From: DATKLL01 sp035542475
Lineage (GTDB): Bacteria; Desulfobacterota; Syntrophia; Syntrophales; UBA2185
Length of the DNA stretch: 64,000 nt
NCBI GenBank assembly: GCA_035542475.1
Contig: DATKLL010000108.1
Span: 16,907-80,906, forward strand
Reading direction: 5' to 3'
Made by a program: the position numbers and the translations under genes. Positions 18,615 to 27,178 of the stretch are shown here, in pieces. Position 1 is the stretch's first letter. Each line of letters opens with the position of its first letter. A model generated the notes under the pieces. The model was not told the origin of the DNA. It worked only from the letters and a program-made list of their open reading frames with translations, and made no database searches.

Positions 18615-19292
18615 TTATGAATTTCCTTCAGATATACTTTGAATGAAGCTTCCGGGATACATTTCAAGTACTTTTTTTTCCTTCATATACGTGGAAGCCT
18701 CTTTGGTATTTGCAAAATGTCCGATCAGAATTCTATACCATGTCCCCCGTCCCGGGATATTCGCTCTTTCCGTGCGGACGTCGCGGTGTTTTTTTTTAAG
18801 GTCTGATACAAACTCCGTTGCGGCATTTTCTTCGTTCTCCGGATAAGACCTGATCTGTATAGAGTACTTCTTCACGTTTGATGTTTTCGACGAATCAGTT
18901 ACATATGCAATTTCAGTTCGTCCTTTTGGCTTTGTATCTTCAACGGGAGGAACAATAACCGATTTGCCCGCCGGTCTGTTAATCCTTTGAGAATAAATTT
19001 TGCCTCCGGAATCAGTCGCATAATGTTGTTGAACGGCCGGCCAGAAAAAAAACGCCGCAAGAACCAACAGAACGATGGATATAATTGTAAACGAGGCGAT
19101 TAACGAAAAACGGGTTTTTTGCTTCTTTTGCTTTATTGAAGGCGGCTTCTCTGTTTGACTTGGAAGTTTGACACCGACAGTCGTCTCTGATTCTTCTATG
19201 TGGGAAAACAGGTCTTTTTCGCCTGCAACTTCATAATAGAGAGCTTCCAGTTCATGTTCGAGTTCACTCTCTTTCAGGCTATCTTTTTCCAT
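18615..19292 (-). CDS. SPOR-domain membrane protein
   Basis: The 225 residues comprise an acidic cytoplasmic N-terminus, one transmembrane helix (about 65-88), a low-complexity linker and a C-terminal SPOR domain (about 140-220, KYSIQIRSYPENEENA to WYRILIGHF). SPOR domains bind denuded glycan strands at the division septum. A topology with the SPOR domain in the periplasm fits a cell-division or septal-growth role. Third gene of the MinD-like operon. Confidence 0.87.
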   Translation of the reverse strand: MEKDSLKESELEHELEALYYEVAGEKDLFSHIEESETTVGVKLPSQTEKPPSIKQKKQKTRFSLIASFTIISIVLLVLAAFFFWPAVQQHYATDSGGKIYSQRINRPAGKSVIVPPVEDTKPKGRTEIAYVTDSSKTSNVKKYSIQIRSYPENEENAATEFVSDLKKKHRDVRTERANIPGRGTWYRILIGHFANTKEASTYMKEKKVLEMYPGSFIQSISEGNS

Positions 19293-19325
19293 AACATGTT
19301 TATTCTTGACGACTTACCGATAAAT

Positions 19326-19976
19326 TTAGCTTTCAATACCGAAGCGCTTGATATAGCCGTTGATAACAATACTTTCATCTACCTGAAGACACCGGGCATA
19401 TGATTTTAAGAAGCCTTTCAGATATACCATCGGCAGAAAAAGGTCGAATTTATCTTCCTCAATAGCTTGAAGTATACCGACCCTAATATTAGTCAGCTCG
19501 GCGATTTTTTCCAGTGTAATTCCCAGAGCCGTTCTTATTTTCTTTAAATCCTCACCGCTCAGGATATCCCGAGCGAGGATCTCTTGAATCAACGGATTTT
19601 GTAAGGCCCGGCTTCTCAAATCCTCCATCCTGTTATTTTGAGGCCGAATAACCGGATGGTCTTTCCTGAACTCATATATTGAAATAGGTTCCTTCACCTT
19701 ATCACGGTATTGCTGTCCTTTCTCCAATACACCAAGCTCAATCAGTTTTTTATCGTATTCGGTCCTTGATTCAGGGTTGATCAGGGTAAGGTAAGCCTCT
19801 TCCAGACAGCAAACAATTTCTTTTCTTTCCTCCGCGGAAAAGAAGGAATAGCTTGCCATTGACCCGTCATGATAAAGCTCAAACGCTTTTTTATAGGCTC
19901 GGCTGATCTCCAATGGAGATGCGTCAGGAGAAAGCTCCAGCAGCTCATAGTAGTTCTGTTCCCGGACAGGTTTCAT
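19326..19976 (-). CDS. J-domain plus HTH protein (RodZ-like HTH)
   Basis: The N-terminal 70 residues resemble a DnaJ J-domain (NYYELLELSPDASPLEISRAYKKA, then PESRTEYDKKL), but the catalytic HPD tripeptide is replaced by HDG, so stimulation of DnaK is unlikely. The C-terminal part (about 140-216) is a HTH_25/RodZ-like helix-turn-helix: LKKIRTALGITLEKIAELT with KGFLKSYARCL. RodZ uses this fold to bind MreB rather than DNA. No transmembrane helix is present here; the SPOR protein encoded next has one. Placement after the MinD-like ATPase suggests a role in positioning envelope machinery. Confidence 0.85.
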   Translation of the reverse strand: MKPVREQNYYELLELSPDASPLEISRAYKKAFELYHDGSMASYSFFSAEERKEIVCCLEEAYLTLINPESRTEYDKKLIELGVLEKGQQYRDKVKEPISIYEFRKDHPVIRPQNNRMEDLRSRALQNPLIQEILARDILSGEDLKKIRTALGITLEKIAELTNIRVGILQAIEEDKFDLFLPMVYLKGFLKSYARCLQVDESIVINGYIKRFGIES

Positions 19977-20010
19977 GGGATCTTTTTTTATCCTTAATAT
20001 GCAAATATAA

Positions 20011-20949
20011 TCAATGATAATTCGAGAAAATAGATTTCTTCTCTTTTATTATTGACTGCATGTTTTTGCAGCACTCCCTGAGGTCAAGGGCGGTCTGGGT
20101 ATAAGGATAAAGATCGAGAAATGGTATTTTTTTGCAGATTGAATTATGAACTCTATCATCAAAGCTGATACTGCCAAGAAAATGCATCTTCAGAGAAAGA
20201 TGCCTTTCTATAATTTTACAGATCAATACGCCTGTATTAGGATTATCTTGTTTTCTCAGTTGATTAAGAATCAGCTTGAAATGGAATTCCTGAAGAGCCT
20301 TCTCAAGGTTCTCCCCTTTTTCCGGATCCAATTCTTTCATGATATTAAGAAGGACTTCCGGATTATTTATGGTAGCTCTTCTGTTTCTCCTTTCAGCTTC
20401 ATCAGCCAATGCCCTGTAATTACTAACGTTGAGCACCTGGCGAATCTTCCGGATATAGACGGAACGGATAAGACGGTAAATATTTTCTATAGAAGTCGGC
20501 TCAGGTGTAGTTACTAAAATACCAGAGTTTGAAATCATAAGAAAATCAATTGTATTAAAGGACGTCCCCGCACCTAAATCCAACAGAATATAATCGTAAG
20601 GAAGCTTGGAGATATGTCTCAACAGCTTCATTTTTTGCTCATGAGCAAGACTGGTGATGTCCAGATTATTCATCGCACTGCTGATGAAATAGAGTTCGGG
20701 AACAGTCGTAGGTACAACCGTCTCTTCAAGTGTTCTTACCCTTTTACTGATGAAATCTGAAATGCTTTTGTCCGGATGAGGTATGCCGAGGATTGTGTGC
20801 AGATTCGCAGCGCCAAAGTCAATGTCGATAAGAAGTGTCCTGTACCCTTGTTTTGCAAGCAGAATCCCGAGACCGCCGGTTACAAAACTCTTGCCGGACC
20901 CGCCTTTTCCGCCCCCGATGGGGCATATATGCTTTACAGGGTCTGCCAA
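20011..20949 (-). CDS. MinD/ParA-family ATPase (FlhG-like)
   Basis: The 312-residue protein opens with the deviant Walker A loop GGGKGGSGKS and continues with LLIDIDFGAANLHTILG and the DLGAGTSFNTIDFL switch II region, marking a MinD/FlhG-type ATPase that dimerises at membranes or poles. The only in-frame start is TTG at 20949, since a stop lies just upstream and no ATG precedes the Walker loop; the ribosome site is weak. No C-terminal amphipathic targeting helix is obvious. It heads the leftward operon with J/HTH, SPOR and methyltransferase genes. Confidence 0.9.
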   Translation of the reverse strand: MADPVKHICPIGGGKGGSGKSFVTGGLGILLAKQGYRTLLIDIDFGAANLHTILGIPHPDKSISDFISKRVRTLEETVVPTTVPELYFISSAMNNLDITSLAHEQKMKLLRHISKLPYDYILLDLGAGTSFNTIDFLMISNSGILVTTPEPTSIENIYRLIRSVYIRKIRQVLNVSNYRALADEAERRNRRATINNPEVLLNIMKELDPEKGENLEKALQEFHFKLILNQLRKQDNPNTGVLICKIIERHLSLKMHFLGSISFDDRVHNSICKKIPFLDLYPYTQTALDLRECCKNMQSIIKEKKSIFSNYH

Positions 20950-21181
20950 AGCTCGAATCTAATAGACTATTAATAAACTAAGATCAAAAAACAAGTTTCT
21001 CCCGATTCCGAAGTTTACATACCTTCTACTTTTGCCGTCTGTATCCTGATAACCTTACAATATTTAAACCAACTTAGGCAGTGAAGATATCATCTATGCA
21101 TTTCAGGAATAATCGGTTCTCAGCTGAGAGACGTATTCTTTAACTTACTTTTACACTTAAAAGATGGTTGAATATCTAATA

Positions 21182-21409
21182 CTAAAGCTGTTTAAGCCTA
21201 GCAAGCATTGTTTTCTTTGTTTTTACTGCCTTTATTCCTTCTGCTGCCTTTGCGTTATTCAAGCCTGTGCTCAACCAGTTGTAAAAGTCGTTCTTGTCCT
21301 TATTGCAGTGATATTTGAATGTTTCTTCGTCAAGGGTTTCGAGAACTTTAATTAATGTCTCTATAGAATGAGCGGTCTGGCCATTATGGAAATAAAACAC
21401 CGACGTCAT
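21182..21409 (-). CDS. Small DUF5752-like protein
   Basis: The 75-residue protein contains ETLIKVLETLDEETFKYH followed by KDKNDFYNWL, a pattern I associate with short bacterial and archaeal proteins of the DUF5752 type; the match is from memory. It has no membrane helix. A perfect TAGGAGG site seven bases before the ATG supports a real gene. Function unknown. Confidence 0.65.
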   Translation of the reverse strand: MTSVFYFHNGQTAHSIETLIKVLETLDEETFKYHCNKDKNDFYNWLSTGLNNAKAAEGIKAVKTKKTMLARLKQL

Positions 21410-22013
21410 AATTTAACCTCCTATCACTCTTAATGCAGCAAGTTGAAATTTTTCTTCCTAATCTGCACTTACGTTTCCCGAAAGTGCCATAATCATTTCA
21501 ATCACGCATTTGTTGGCTGTGTGTTATTAATCCATGACCTTGGTGATTATAATTAGTAACTTATACCATAATTCTTGATGATATATCCATTAATTATTAA
21601 TATCGGAAGACGTGTACATTAATCTAAGCTAAAGTTTTTCTTTTTATTTCTATGGAAAATCATCATCCACTAAATAATTTCTTATTTTGTGATCCCCATT
21701 ACATTCTTATTTTCTCTGTATGCCGATACTATCAGCAAGCCATCGGATATCATACCTGAATTGCATCCATGGGAAGCCGCGTATAAAAGTTTAAGGAAGT
21801 GCATTAAATTGCCGAATATATAAACAATTGCAGATCAGAAAATTTCGGCAGATGAAAGTTATATGGGTAATATATTGATTTTTCTAGCGATATTTATATT
21901 GATACCCATAAATTTTCTAAAATAAAGACAGGGGATGCACTTAATTAGGACGGTGTCCTCATAGACTCTGCCCCGGAAGAATATTTCAAATCAATTTTTG
22001 AAGGATGGCCATT
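21410..22013. other. AT-rich non-coding region with a 49-nt inverted repeat
   Basis: No gene is seen in about 600 bp. At 21862-21910 an inverted repeat pairs TATGGGTA with TACCCATA around an AT-rich, partly pairing interior, 100 bp before the M23 peptidase gene. It could be a regulatory stem-loop or operator. I could not match it to a known riboswitch. Confidence 0.35.
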
Positions 22014-22865
22014 ATGCCACATTACAGAAAAATCAAAATATTCTTTAAAAAAGCCCTTACTCCCGTCACCATCATGTTTATCCCTCATGATAATTCCCGC
22101 AGATCGCTTAATATGAATGTCCCTGCCATCGGAGTCTTTCTATCAACCATTTGCAGCATTGTCGGTGCTGTTTATCTCTTGTCCATGCTGCCCTACGCCA
22201 TCAGATATCAGGATATGGAAAAACAACTTCATGATTATTCGAAAAAGGTCGTCGACTTCAAGGCCACACTGGTATCTTTGAAGAAGGCGGAGCAAGACCT
22301 CCATCATCTGGTTTCCCTGGGTTCCAAAGAAAAGATCTTCGATAATGTAGACACGTCGGACATGGGGTCATTCGAAATCGATCAGGTACAGGAACAGATC
22401 GAATCTTCGATGAAGACCGTCGGCGCCATCAAGGATTATCTGCGGTCGCAAAAGGATCTTTATCTCGCCACCCCCAACGGCTTTCCTGTCCAGGGGACAA
22501 TCTCTTCGCCTTTCGGCAAGAGACTTCATCCGGTATCAGGACAGTACGAATTTCACCGAGGTCTTGATATTTCCGCTGATCCCGGTACTCCTATCAGGAC
22601 AACAGCGGACGGGGTTGTCGTCTTTTCCGGCTGGAACGGAGGCGGGGGCAATATCGTTGTAGTCGCTCATGGTCATGGTTTTTCCACCTATTACGCTCAC
22701 AATCGAAAGAATACTGTACATGTGGGACAGAGCATCAAGCGGGGAGATGTCATCGGCTACGTCGGTTCTACAGGCGCCGCTACAGGAAGCCATGTCCATT
22801 ATGCGGTCTGGCTCAACGGCAAGTGCAAAAATCCAATTAACTATGCGGGGAGCAGCAGATCCTGA
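22014..22865 (+). CDS. M23 family metallopeptidase (peptidoglycan endopeptidase)
   Basis: An N-terminal signal-anchor helix (about residues 35-60) is followed by a coiled region and a C-terminal LytM/M23 domain with the zinc motifs FHRGLDIS (HxxxD) and SHVHYAVW (HxH). Both are intact, so a catalytically active endopeptidase on peptidoglycan cross-links is likely, held on the periplasmic side. The ATG at 22014 is chosen because GAAGG lies nine bases upstream; the ATG at 22005 sits directly on that site. It forms an overlapping run with the two downstream envelope genes. Confidence 0.9.
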   Translation: MPHYRKIKIFFKKALTPVTIMFIPHDNSRRSLNMNVPAIGVFLSTICSIVGAVYLLSMLPYAIRYQDMEKQLHDYSKKVVDFKATLVSLKKAEQDLHHLVSLGSKEKIFDNVDTSDMGSFEIDQVQEQIESSMKTVGAIKDYLRSQKDLYLATPNGFPVQGTISSPFGKRLHPVSGQYEFHRGLDISADPGTPIRTTADGVVVFSGWNGGGGNIVVVAHGHGFSTYYAHNRKNTVHVGQSIKRGDVIGYVGSTGAATGSHVHYAVWLNGKCKNPINYAGSSRS

Positions 22866-23740
22866 TGTTCATTAGAAAGTCGGATAAAATGATTAATAGA
22901 TGCACAATAAAATGCATATCCCTTCTTCTACTCTCTATTATATTGCTTATTCCGGCAAATGCAGCGGATAAGAACTATCAGTCCGTTGCCTCCTTACAGG
23001 TTCCAATACTTTTATACCATCGTTTCGGCCCGACGGCGGCCGATAACATGACCGTAACAACTCCCGTCTTTGTGTCCCATCTTGAGTATTTGAGGACAAA
23101 CGGCTACTCCATAATACCCCTCAGACAGCTTGTCGACTATTATTTGGGAAAAGGCCTGCCTCCGCCTCCCAGATCTGTCGTGATCACTGCCGATGACGGG
23201 CATAAATCCGTCTATACAGATATGCTCCCGTTGGTGAAGAAATATCGCATCCCGGTGACCATCTTCATCTATCCATCCGCGATATCGAACGCTTCATATG
23301 CCATGACATGGGATCAGATCAGGGAACTAAAAAAAACCGGGTTTTTCGATATTCAGTCTCACACTTACTGGCATCCCAATTTCAAGAAAGAACACGAGAG
23401 ATTGAGTTCCTCAGCATACGAGAAATTCGTCGATATGCAAATGAGGAAGTCTAAAGCAAAGCTGGAGAAGGAACTTGACGTTAAAATAGACATGCTTGCC
23501 TGGCCTTTTGGTATCAATGATGACTTTCTGATAAAAAAAGCCGCGGAAGCCGGATATGTGGGCACTTTCACTATTGAAGGCCACAGTGCCGATGCTTCCG
23601 ATCATGTAATGAAACTCCCCCGCTATTTACTGACAAATGTCAGCAGAGGCAAGGCATTTGAATGGATATTCGCAAATCCAACAAATCAAAAGATGTTATT
23701 AAGCAAGATGACATCTGGAAACAAGGGTAAAAAGGAATGA
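22865..23740 (+). CDS. Polysaccharide deacetylase family protein
   Basis: The 291-residue protein has a signal peptide (hydrophobic stretch to ANAA) and a NodB domain with the catalytic pair in VVITADDGH and the metal motif SHTYWHPN (HxxxxH type). The last blocks include MLAWPFGIND. Members remove N- or O-acetyl groups from peptidoglycan or exopolysaccharide such as poly-GlcNAc. Start at 22865 is chosen by gene contact with the M23 stop; ATG at 22889 is an alternative. Its stop overlaps the next ATG by 4 bp. Confidence 0.9.
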   Translation: MFIRKSDKMINRCTIKCISLLLLSIILLIPANAADKNYQSVASLQVPILLYHRFGPTAADNMTVTTPVFVSHLEYLRTNGYSIIPLRQLVDYYLGKGLPPPPRSVVITADDGHKSVYTDMLPLVKKYRIPVTIFIYPSAISNASYAMTWDQIRELKKTGFFDIQSHTYWHPNFKKEHERLSSSAYEKFVDMQMRKSKAKLEKELDVKIDMLAWPFGINDDFLIKKAAEAGYVGTFTIEGHSADASDHVMKLPRYLLTNVSRGKAFEWIFANPTNQKMLLSKMTSGNKGKKE

Positions 23741-25068
23741 AAAGAGACAAAATAATATTTATTGTTATACTTCTGGCGGCATCATTCTCAATGTTGGCAT
23801 TTGACAGTAACATTCGTGTTCACTCCGGTGATACCGATGATCACAGTGATCATGTCTTATCAACTGGAAGAGTACTTGATGCTAAGACAAATTTGCCGCT
23901 GAAGGGTGCCATTGTAACAATCAACAGCAGTGAGGTGATAGTGACGGATGAAAACGGACTCTTCCCCGTGAAGTCTTCTGTACATAAGATTGCAGCACGG
24001 GCACATGGATATGGAAGAGCAGAACTAGAGATCGCTGCACAGCCAGCAATATCACCGGTTGAGATAAAGTTAAACCCCTTCAAGCCAAAAGCCCTATATC
24101 TCACTGTTTATGGCATAGGAGACAGGACACTCCGGAACTCGGCACTCAGGTATATCAACGAAACAGAGTTGAATTCACTGGTTATTGATATGAAGGGAGA
24201 CAGGGGCATTATACCGTACAAGAGTTCGATCCCTCTTGCCTCTCAGATAGGCGCCCAGCGCTTGATAATATTAAAGGATATAAACGGCACAATGCAGCCC
24301 CTGAAGGAGAAAGGGATTTATACAATTGCCCGGATCGTCGTCTTCAAGGACAATCTTCTGGGTACAGCGCGGCCGGATTTGGCAGTAAAGACACGTGACG
24401 GCAATATATGGAAAGACAGGGAAGGCCTCATATGGGTAGACCCCTCCAAAAAAGAGGTCTGGAACTATAATATCGACCTTGCAATAGAGGCTGCTAAGAA
24501 TGGCTTTGACGAAATCCAGTTTGACTATGTCAGGTTCCCGGATCATAAAGGACTTACATTCGGAATACCTAATACGGAAGAAAACAGAGTAAACAGCATT
24601 TCAGGGTTCCTTATGGAGGCAAAGCGGAGACTTGCACCCTATAACGTTTTCGTTGCCGCGGACATTTTTGGTTATGCGGCCTGGAACCTTAATGATACAC
24701 AGATTGGTCAATCAATAGAGCATCTTTCGCCTCACATTGATTATATATCACTTATGCTCTATCCTTCGGGATTTCACTTAGGAATACCGGGCTACAGGAA
24801 CCCTGTGGCAAACTCAAACAGAATTGTTTATCTCTCGCTGAAAAGAGCTGAAGAACGAACCAATCTTCCGACTATCCGTTTCAGGCCCTGGCTGCAGGCA
24901 TTCAAAGATTATGCGTTTGACAGGAGACACTTCACCGGTGTCGAAATCAGGGAACAGATAAAGGCAGTTGAGGATTTCGGCTCCAATGGCTGGATGCTCT
25001 GGAATCCCAGAAATGTCTATACCTCTGACGGGCTACAGAAAAAGGCTGCACCAATAAGAAGTTCCTAA
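23737..25068 (+). CDS. DUF4015 putative glycoside hydrolase with carboxypeptidase-like N-terminal domain
   Basis: After a signal anchor (about residues 4-22), residues 40-110 look like a carboxypeptidase-regulatory beta-sandwich (GRVLDAKTNLPLKGAIVTI). Residues about 115-435 form the DUF4015 TIM-barrel: LNSLVIDMKGDRG, IARIVVFKDN, GFDEIQFDYVRFPD and GWMLWNPRN. The acidic residues in IQFDYVRFPD are typical of the putative catalytic region. Substrate is unknown, possibly an envelope or matrix polysaccharide. It is the third of three overlapping genes with an M23 peptidase and a deacetylase. Confidence 0.87.
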   Translation: MKRDKIIFIVILLAASFSMLAFDSNIRVHSGDTDDHSDHVLSTGRVLDAKTNLPLKGAIVTINSSEVIVTDENGLFPVKSSVHKIAARAHGYGRAELEIAAQPAISPVEIKLNPFKPKALYLTVYGIGDRTLRNSALRYINETELNSLVIDMKGDRGIIPYKSSIPLASQIGAQRLIILKDINGTMQPLKEKGIYTIARIVVFKDNLLGTARPDLAVKTRDGNIWKDREGLIWVDPSKKEVWNYNIDLAIEAAKNGFDEIQFDYVRFPDHKGLTFGIPNTEENRVNSISGFLMEAKRRLAPYNVFVAADIFGYAAWNLNDTQIGQSIEHLSPHIDYISLMLYPSGFHLGIPGYRNPVANSNRIVYLSLKRAEERTNLPTIRFRPWLQAFKDYAFDRRHFTGVEIREQIKAVEDFGSNGWMLWNPRNVYTSDGLQKKAAPIRSS

Positions 25069-25096
25069 TATGCCAGTGATGCTATGAATAGGCTTT

Positions 25097-25471
25097 TCAC
25101 TTCGTGATACTTTGAATGTTTTTCTTCCCCTGTTCAATGTCTACTTCTATGCCTTTTTTAACATCTTCGGACTTTTTCTTCATCTCTTTGCCCGCTTTCT
25201 TCAACTCTTCCGGCATTTTCTTAAATTCTTCCTTTGTTTCTTTTACCCCCTGTTTGACATCTTCCTTAATTTCCTCGGCCTTGCCGGCCATCGCCGATTC
25301 AGTAAACACATAAAACGAACTGAAGATAATCAGTAAAAAACAAAACATCATTCTTAAAAGGACAAGACCAATCTTACAACCTTTCCCGAATTCATCAACC
25401 GAGGCAGTCTCTTGGTCTGATACCGCAGCATTATCGGTCAGGAAGCGAGTCCATCTGTAACCTGCTCTCAT
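25097..25471 (-). CDS. Lys/Glu-rich helical protein with one membrane segment
   Basis: Residues 34-60 are hydrophobic; the C-terminal half (about 64-120) is a highly charged amphipathic helix with recurrent KEEFKK and KKGIE-type units, resembling YtxH or LEA-like stress proteins. The start at 25471 has an excellent AAAGGAGATTAAATA ribosome site, which leaves an unusual 33-residue polar extension before the membrane segment; a start at codon 41 would give a classic signal peptide ending near AMAGKA. Function unknown. Confidence 0.65.
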   Translation of the reverse strand: MRAGYRWTRFLTDNAAVSDQETASVDEFGKGCKIGLVLLRMMFCFLLIIFSSFYVFTESAMAGKAEEIKEDVKQGVKETKEEFKKMPEELKKAGKEMKKKSEDVKKGIEVDIEQGKKNIQSITK

Positions 25472-25567
25472 TATTTAATCTCCTTTCATTACAATACTGA
25501 GGTTATTGTCTAGATACCACATAGAGATAACGTGTTTACTGACCTGGTATGGTGTCCAGAATTTTCT

Positions 25568-26368
25568 CTATTTGAGGATGCGATCCAGTTCCTTCTGATA
25601 AATTTTAAACTTGCTCAAATCGTTGTGTCCGCCGCCCGGTATTTTAATCAGTCGGCTTTCTGCCCTGATCAGTTTTAGGAGCTGTTCACTTGAGCTATAG
25701 GGGACAATGTCATCAATTGTACCATGGAACAGATAAACGGGACAGTTTACACTGGAAATCCACAAATCCGAGCGCATCGGATATTTGAGTCCCAAATCAA
25801 GCATTTTCCCTGGTATAAAAGGATAATGATAGGCAGCGACATCTCTCATACTGAGAAATGCCGACTCCAGGATAATTATATGCGGTCTGGTCGTCTTTGC
25901 CAGATAGACAGCAACCCCGGACCCGAGCGATCTGCCATATAAAATAATCCTATCTTCAGGATAATATCCCTTCAGATAATTGTAAACTACCGCGGCATCC
26001 CGGTGCAGCATTTCTTCATTTTTTATTTTTCCTGCGCTTTTACCATACCCCCTGTAATCCGGTATGAAAACATCGTAACTACGCCTGGTAAAATCGACGG
26101 CAATATCCCCCCAGCCACTAAGGTTACCTGCATTACCGTGAAAGTAGAGAATAACCCCTTTGGGATTCTCTGTTTTAAAATGCAGCGCATTGATAACGGC
26201 ACCATCAACCGGCAACATAATCTCATCAAAGCGGGCAGGGAAGCCATATTTAAAATCAGGCGGAAGGACTGATGGATAAAAAATCATGCCCTCCTGCGTG
26301 AAATAGAAAAACCCACATCCGAAGACAAAACCTACTATAATCACCAATACAATTTTCAAAAGCATCAT
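25568..26368 (-). CDS. Alpha/beta hydrolase, membrane-anchored
   Basis: An N-terminal hydrophobic helix precedes an alpha/beta-hydrolase domain with the oxyanion region YFHGNAGNLSGWG, nucleophile elbow GRSLGSG, acid in FHGTIDDIVP and base in PGGGHNDL. All triad members are present. The group (YfhR/BEM46-like) includes esterases of unknown substrate, often membrane-tethered. It lies downstream of lexA on the same strand with a 32-bp gap and could share its transcript. Confidence 0.9.
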   Translation of the reverse strand: MMLLKIVLVIIVGFVFGCGFFYFTQEGMIFYPSVLPPDFKYGFPARFDEIMLPVDGAVINALHFKTENPKGVILYFHGNAGNLSGWGDIAVDFTRRSYDVFIPDYRGYGKSAGKIKNEEMLHRDAAVVYNYLKGYYPEDRIILYGRSLGSGVAVYLAKTTRPHIIILESAFLSMRDVAAYHYPFIPGKMLDLGLKYPMRSDLWISSVNCPVYLFHGTIDDIVPYSSSEQLLKLIRAESRLIKIPGGGHNDLSKFKIYQKELDRILK

Positions 26369-26400
26369 CTGTAAAATTCCTGAAGTTGGGTGTAAATATT

Positions 26401-26991
26401 TTATCTGTGGTATTTTCTTATCACGGCTGTAACGACACCTCCCAACCGCAGTTCCGATTTTGGTCTGATGGACTGATATTTCGGATTAGCCGCCTCCAGG
26501 ACGACGTTTTTCCCTTCCTTTCTGAAGTACTTTATCGTCCATTCGCCGTCTACTTCAGCAACGATGATATCACCATTTTTGGGGTCTCTACCCTTCTCCA
26601 CAATCACAAGATCGCCTGCCATGATGCCCTCTCCAGCCATGGAATCGCCACTCACCTTTAGAAGAAAGGAAGATTCAGGCCGTGTAATAAGGTACTCATC
26701 AAAGGAGATGATGTCACGGAGTTCTTCCTCTGCAGGAGAAGGAAATCCCGCAGCAACCTCTCCAACCATCGGCAGGACAAGAGAACGACGTAACGGCTTT
26801 AAAAATCCGCGCGAATCCTTTTCCAGCAATCCTGCAGTGAGAAGCTTTTTCACCCAGAAATGGACAACGCTCTTTGACCGTACACCGAGGAGATCAATCA
26901 TTTCGGCATATGTCGGCATCCGCCTGTTTTCACGGAAAAAAGCCGCAATTATTTTCTCAACAGTCTTGAGAGTTCGCCTTTTTTCTTCCAT
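26401..26991 (-). CDS. lexA: LexA-type SOS repressor
   Basis: The 196-residue protein has an N-terminal winged helix (about 8-65), the self-cleavage bond Ala81-Gly82 in VGEVAAGFP, catalytic Ser117 in VSGDSMAG and catalytic Lys154 in WTIKYFR. It should dimerise on SOS boxes and cleave itself when RecA is activated by single-stranded DNA. Its own promoter at 27001 carries a perfect palindromic box, so autoregulation is strongly indicated. The start codon lies only about three bases after the expected transcription start, and no Shine-Dalgarno is visible. Confidence 0.92.
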   Translation of the reverse strand: MEEKRRTLKTVEKIIAAFFRENRRMPTYAEMIDLLGVRSKSVVHFWVKKLLTAGLLEKDSRGFLKPLRRSLVLPMVGEVAAGFPSPAEEELRDIISFDEYLITRPESSFLLKVSGDSMAGEGIMAGDLVIVEKGRDPKNGDIIVAEVDGEWTIKYFRKEGKNVVLEAANPKYQSIRPKSELRLGGVVTAVIRKYHR

Positions 26992-27000
26992 AGTAAAACC

Positions 27001-27029
27001 ATGATATAGAACTAACGTTCTATTGTCAA
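27001..27029 (-). promoter_or_regulatory. lexA promoter
   Basis: On the minus strand TTGACA (27029-27024) and TATCAT (27006-27001) are separated by 17 bp. Transcription should begin near 26994, about three bases before the lexA ATG, giving a leaderless or nearly leaderless mRNA. Confidence 0.8.
27007..27022. promoter_or_regulatory. LexA (SOS) box
   Basis: TAGAAC-TAAC-GTTCTA is a perfect inverted repeat with six-base arms and four-base spacer. Its GAAC-N4-GTTC core is the SOS-box type known from Bacillus, and it fills the spacer between -35 and -10 of lexA, where bound LexA would block RNA polymerase. Confidence 0.85.
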
Positions 27030-27178
27030 GGAAAATTTTATACGATAATCGTCTATCATATTATAAACATCAACATAAACAAGTACCAACAATTATGAGG
27101 AACCCTTCAGCTACACAAATAACTGTTGTGTGATCTCATTATTTTCTGTGTGAATGATCCTGTCTTTGCGTATTTTCT

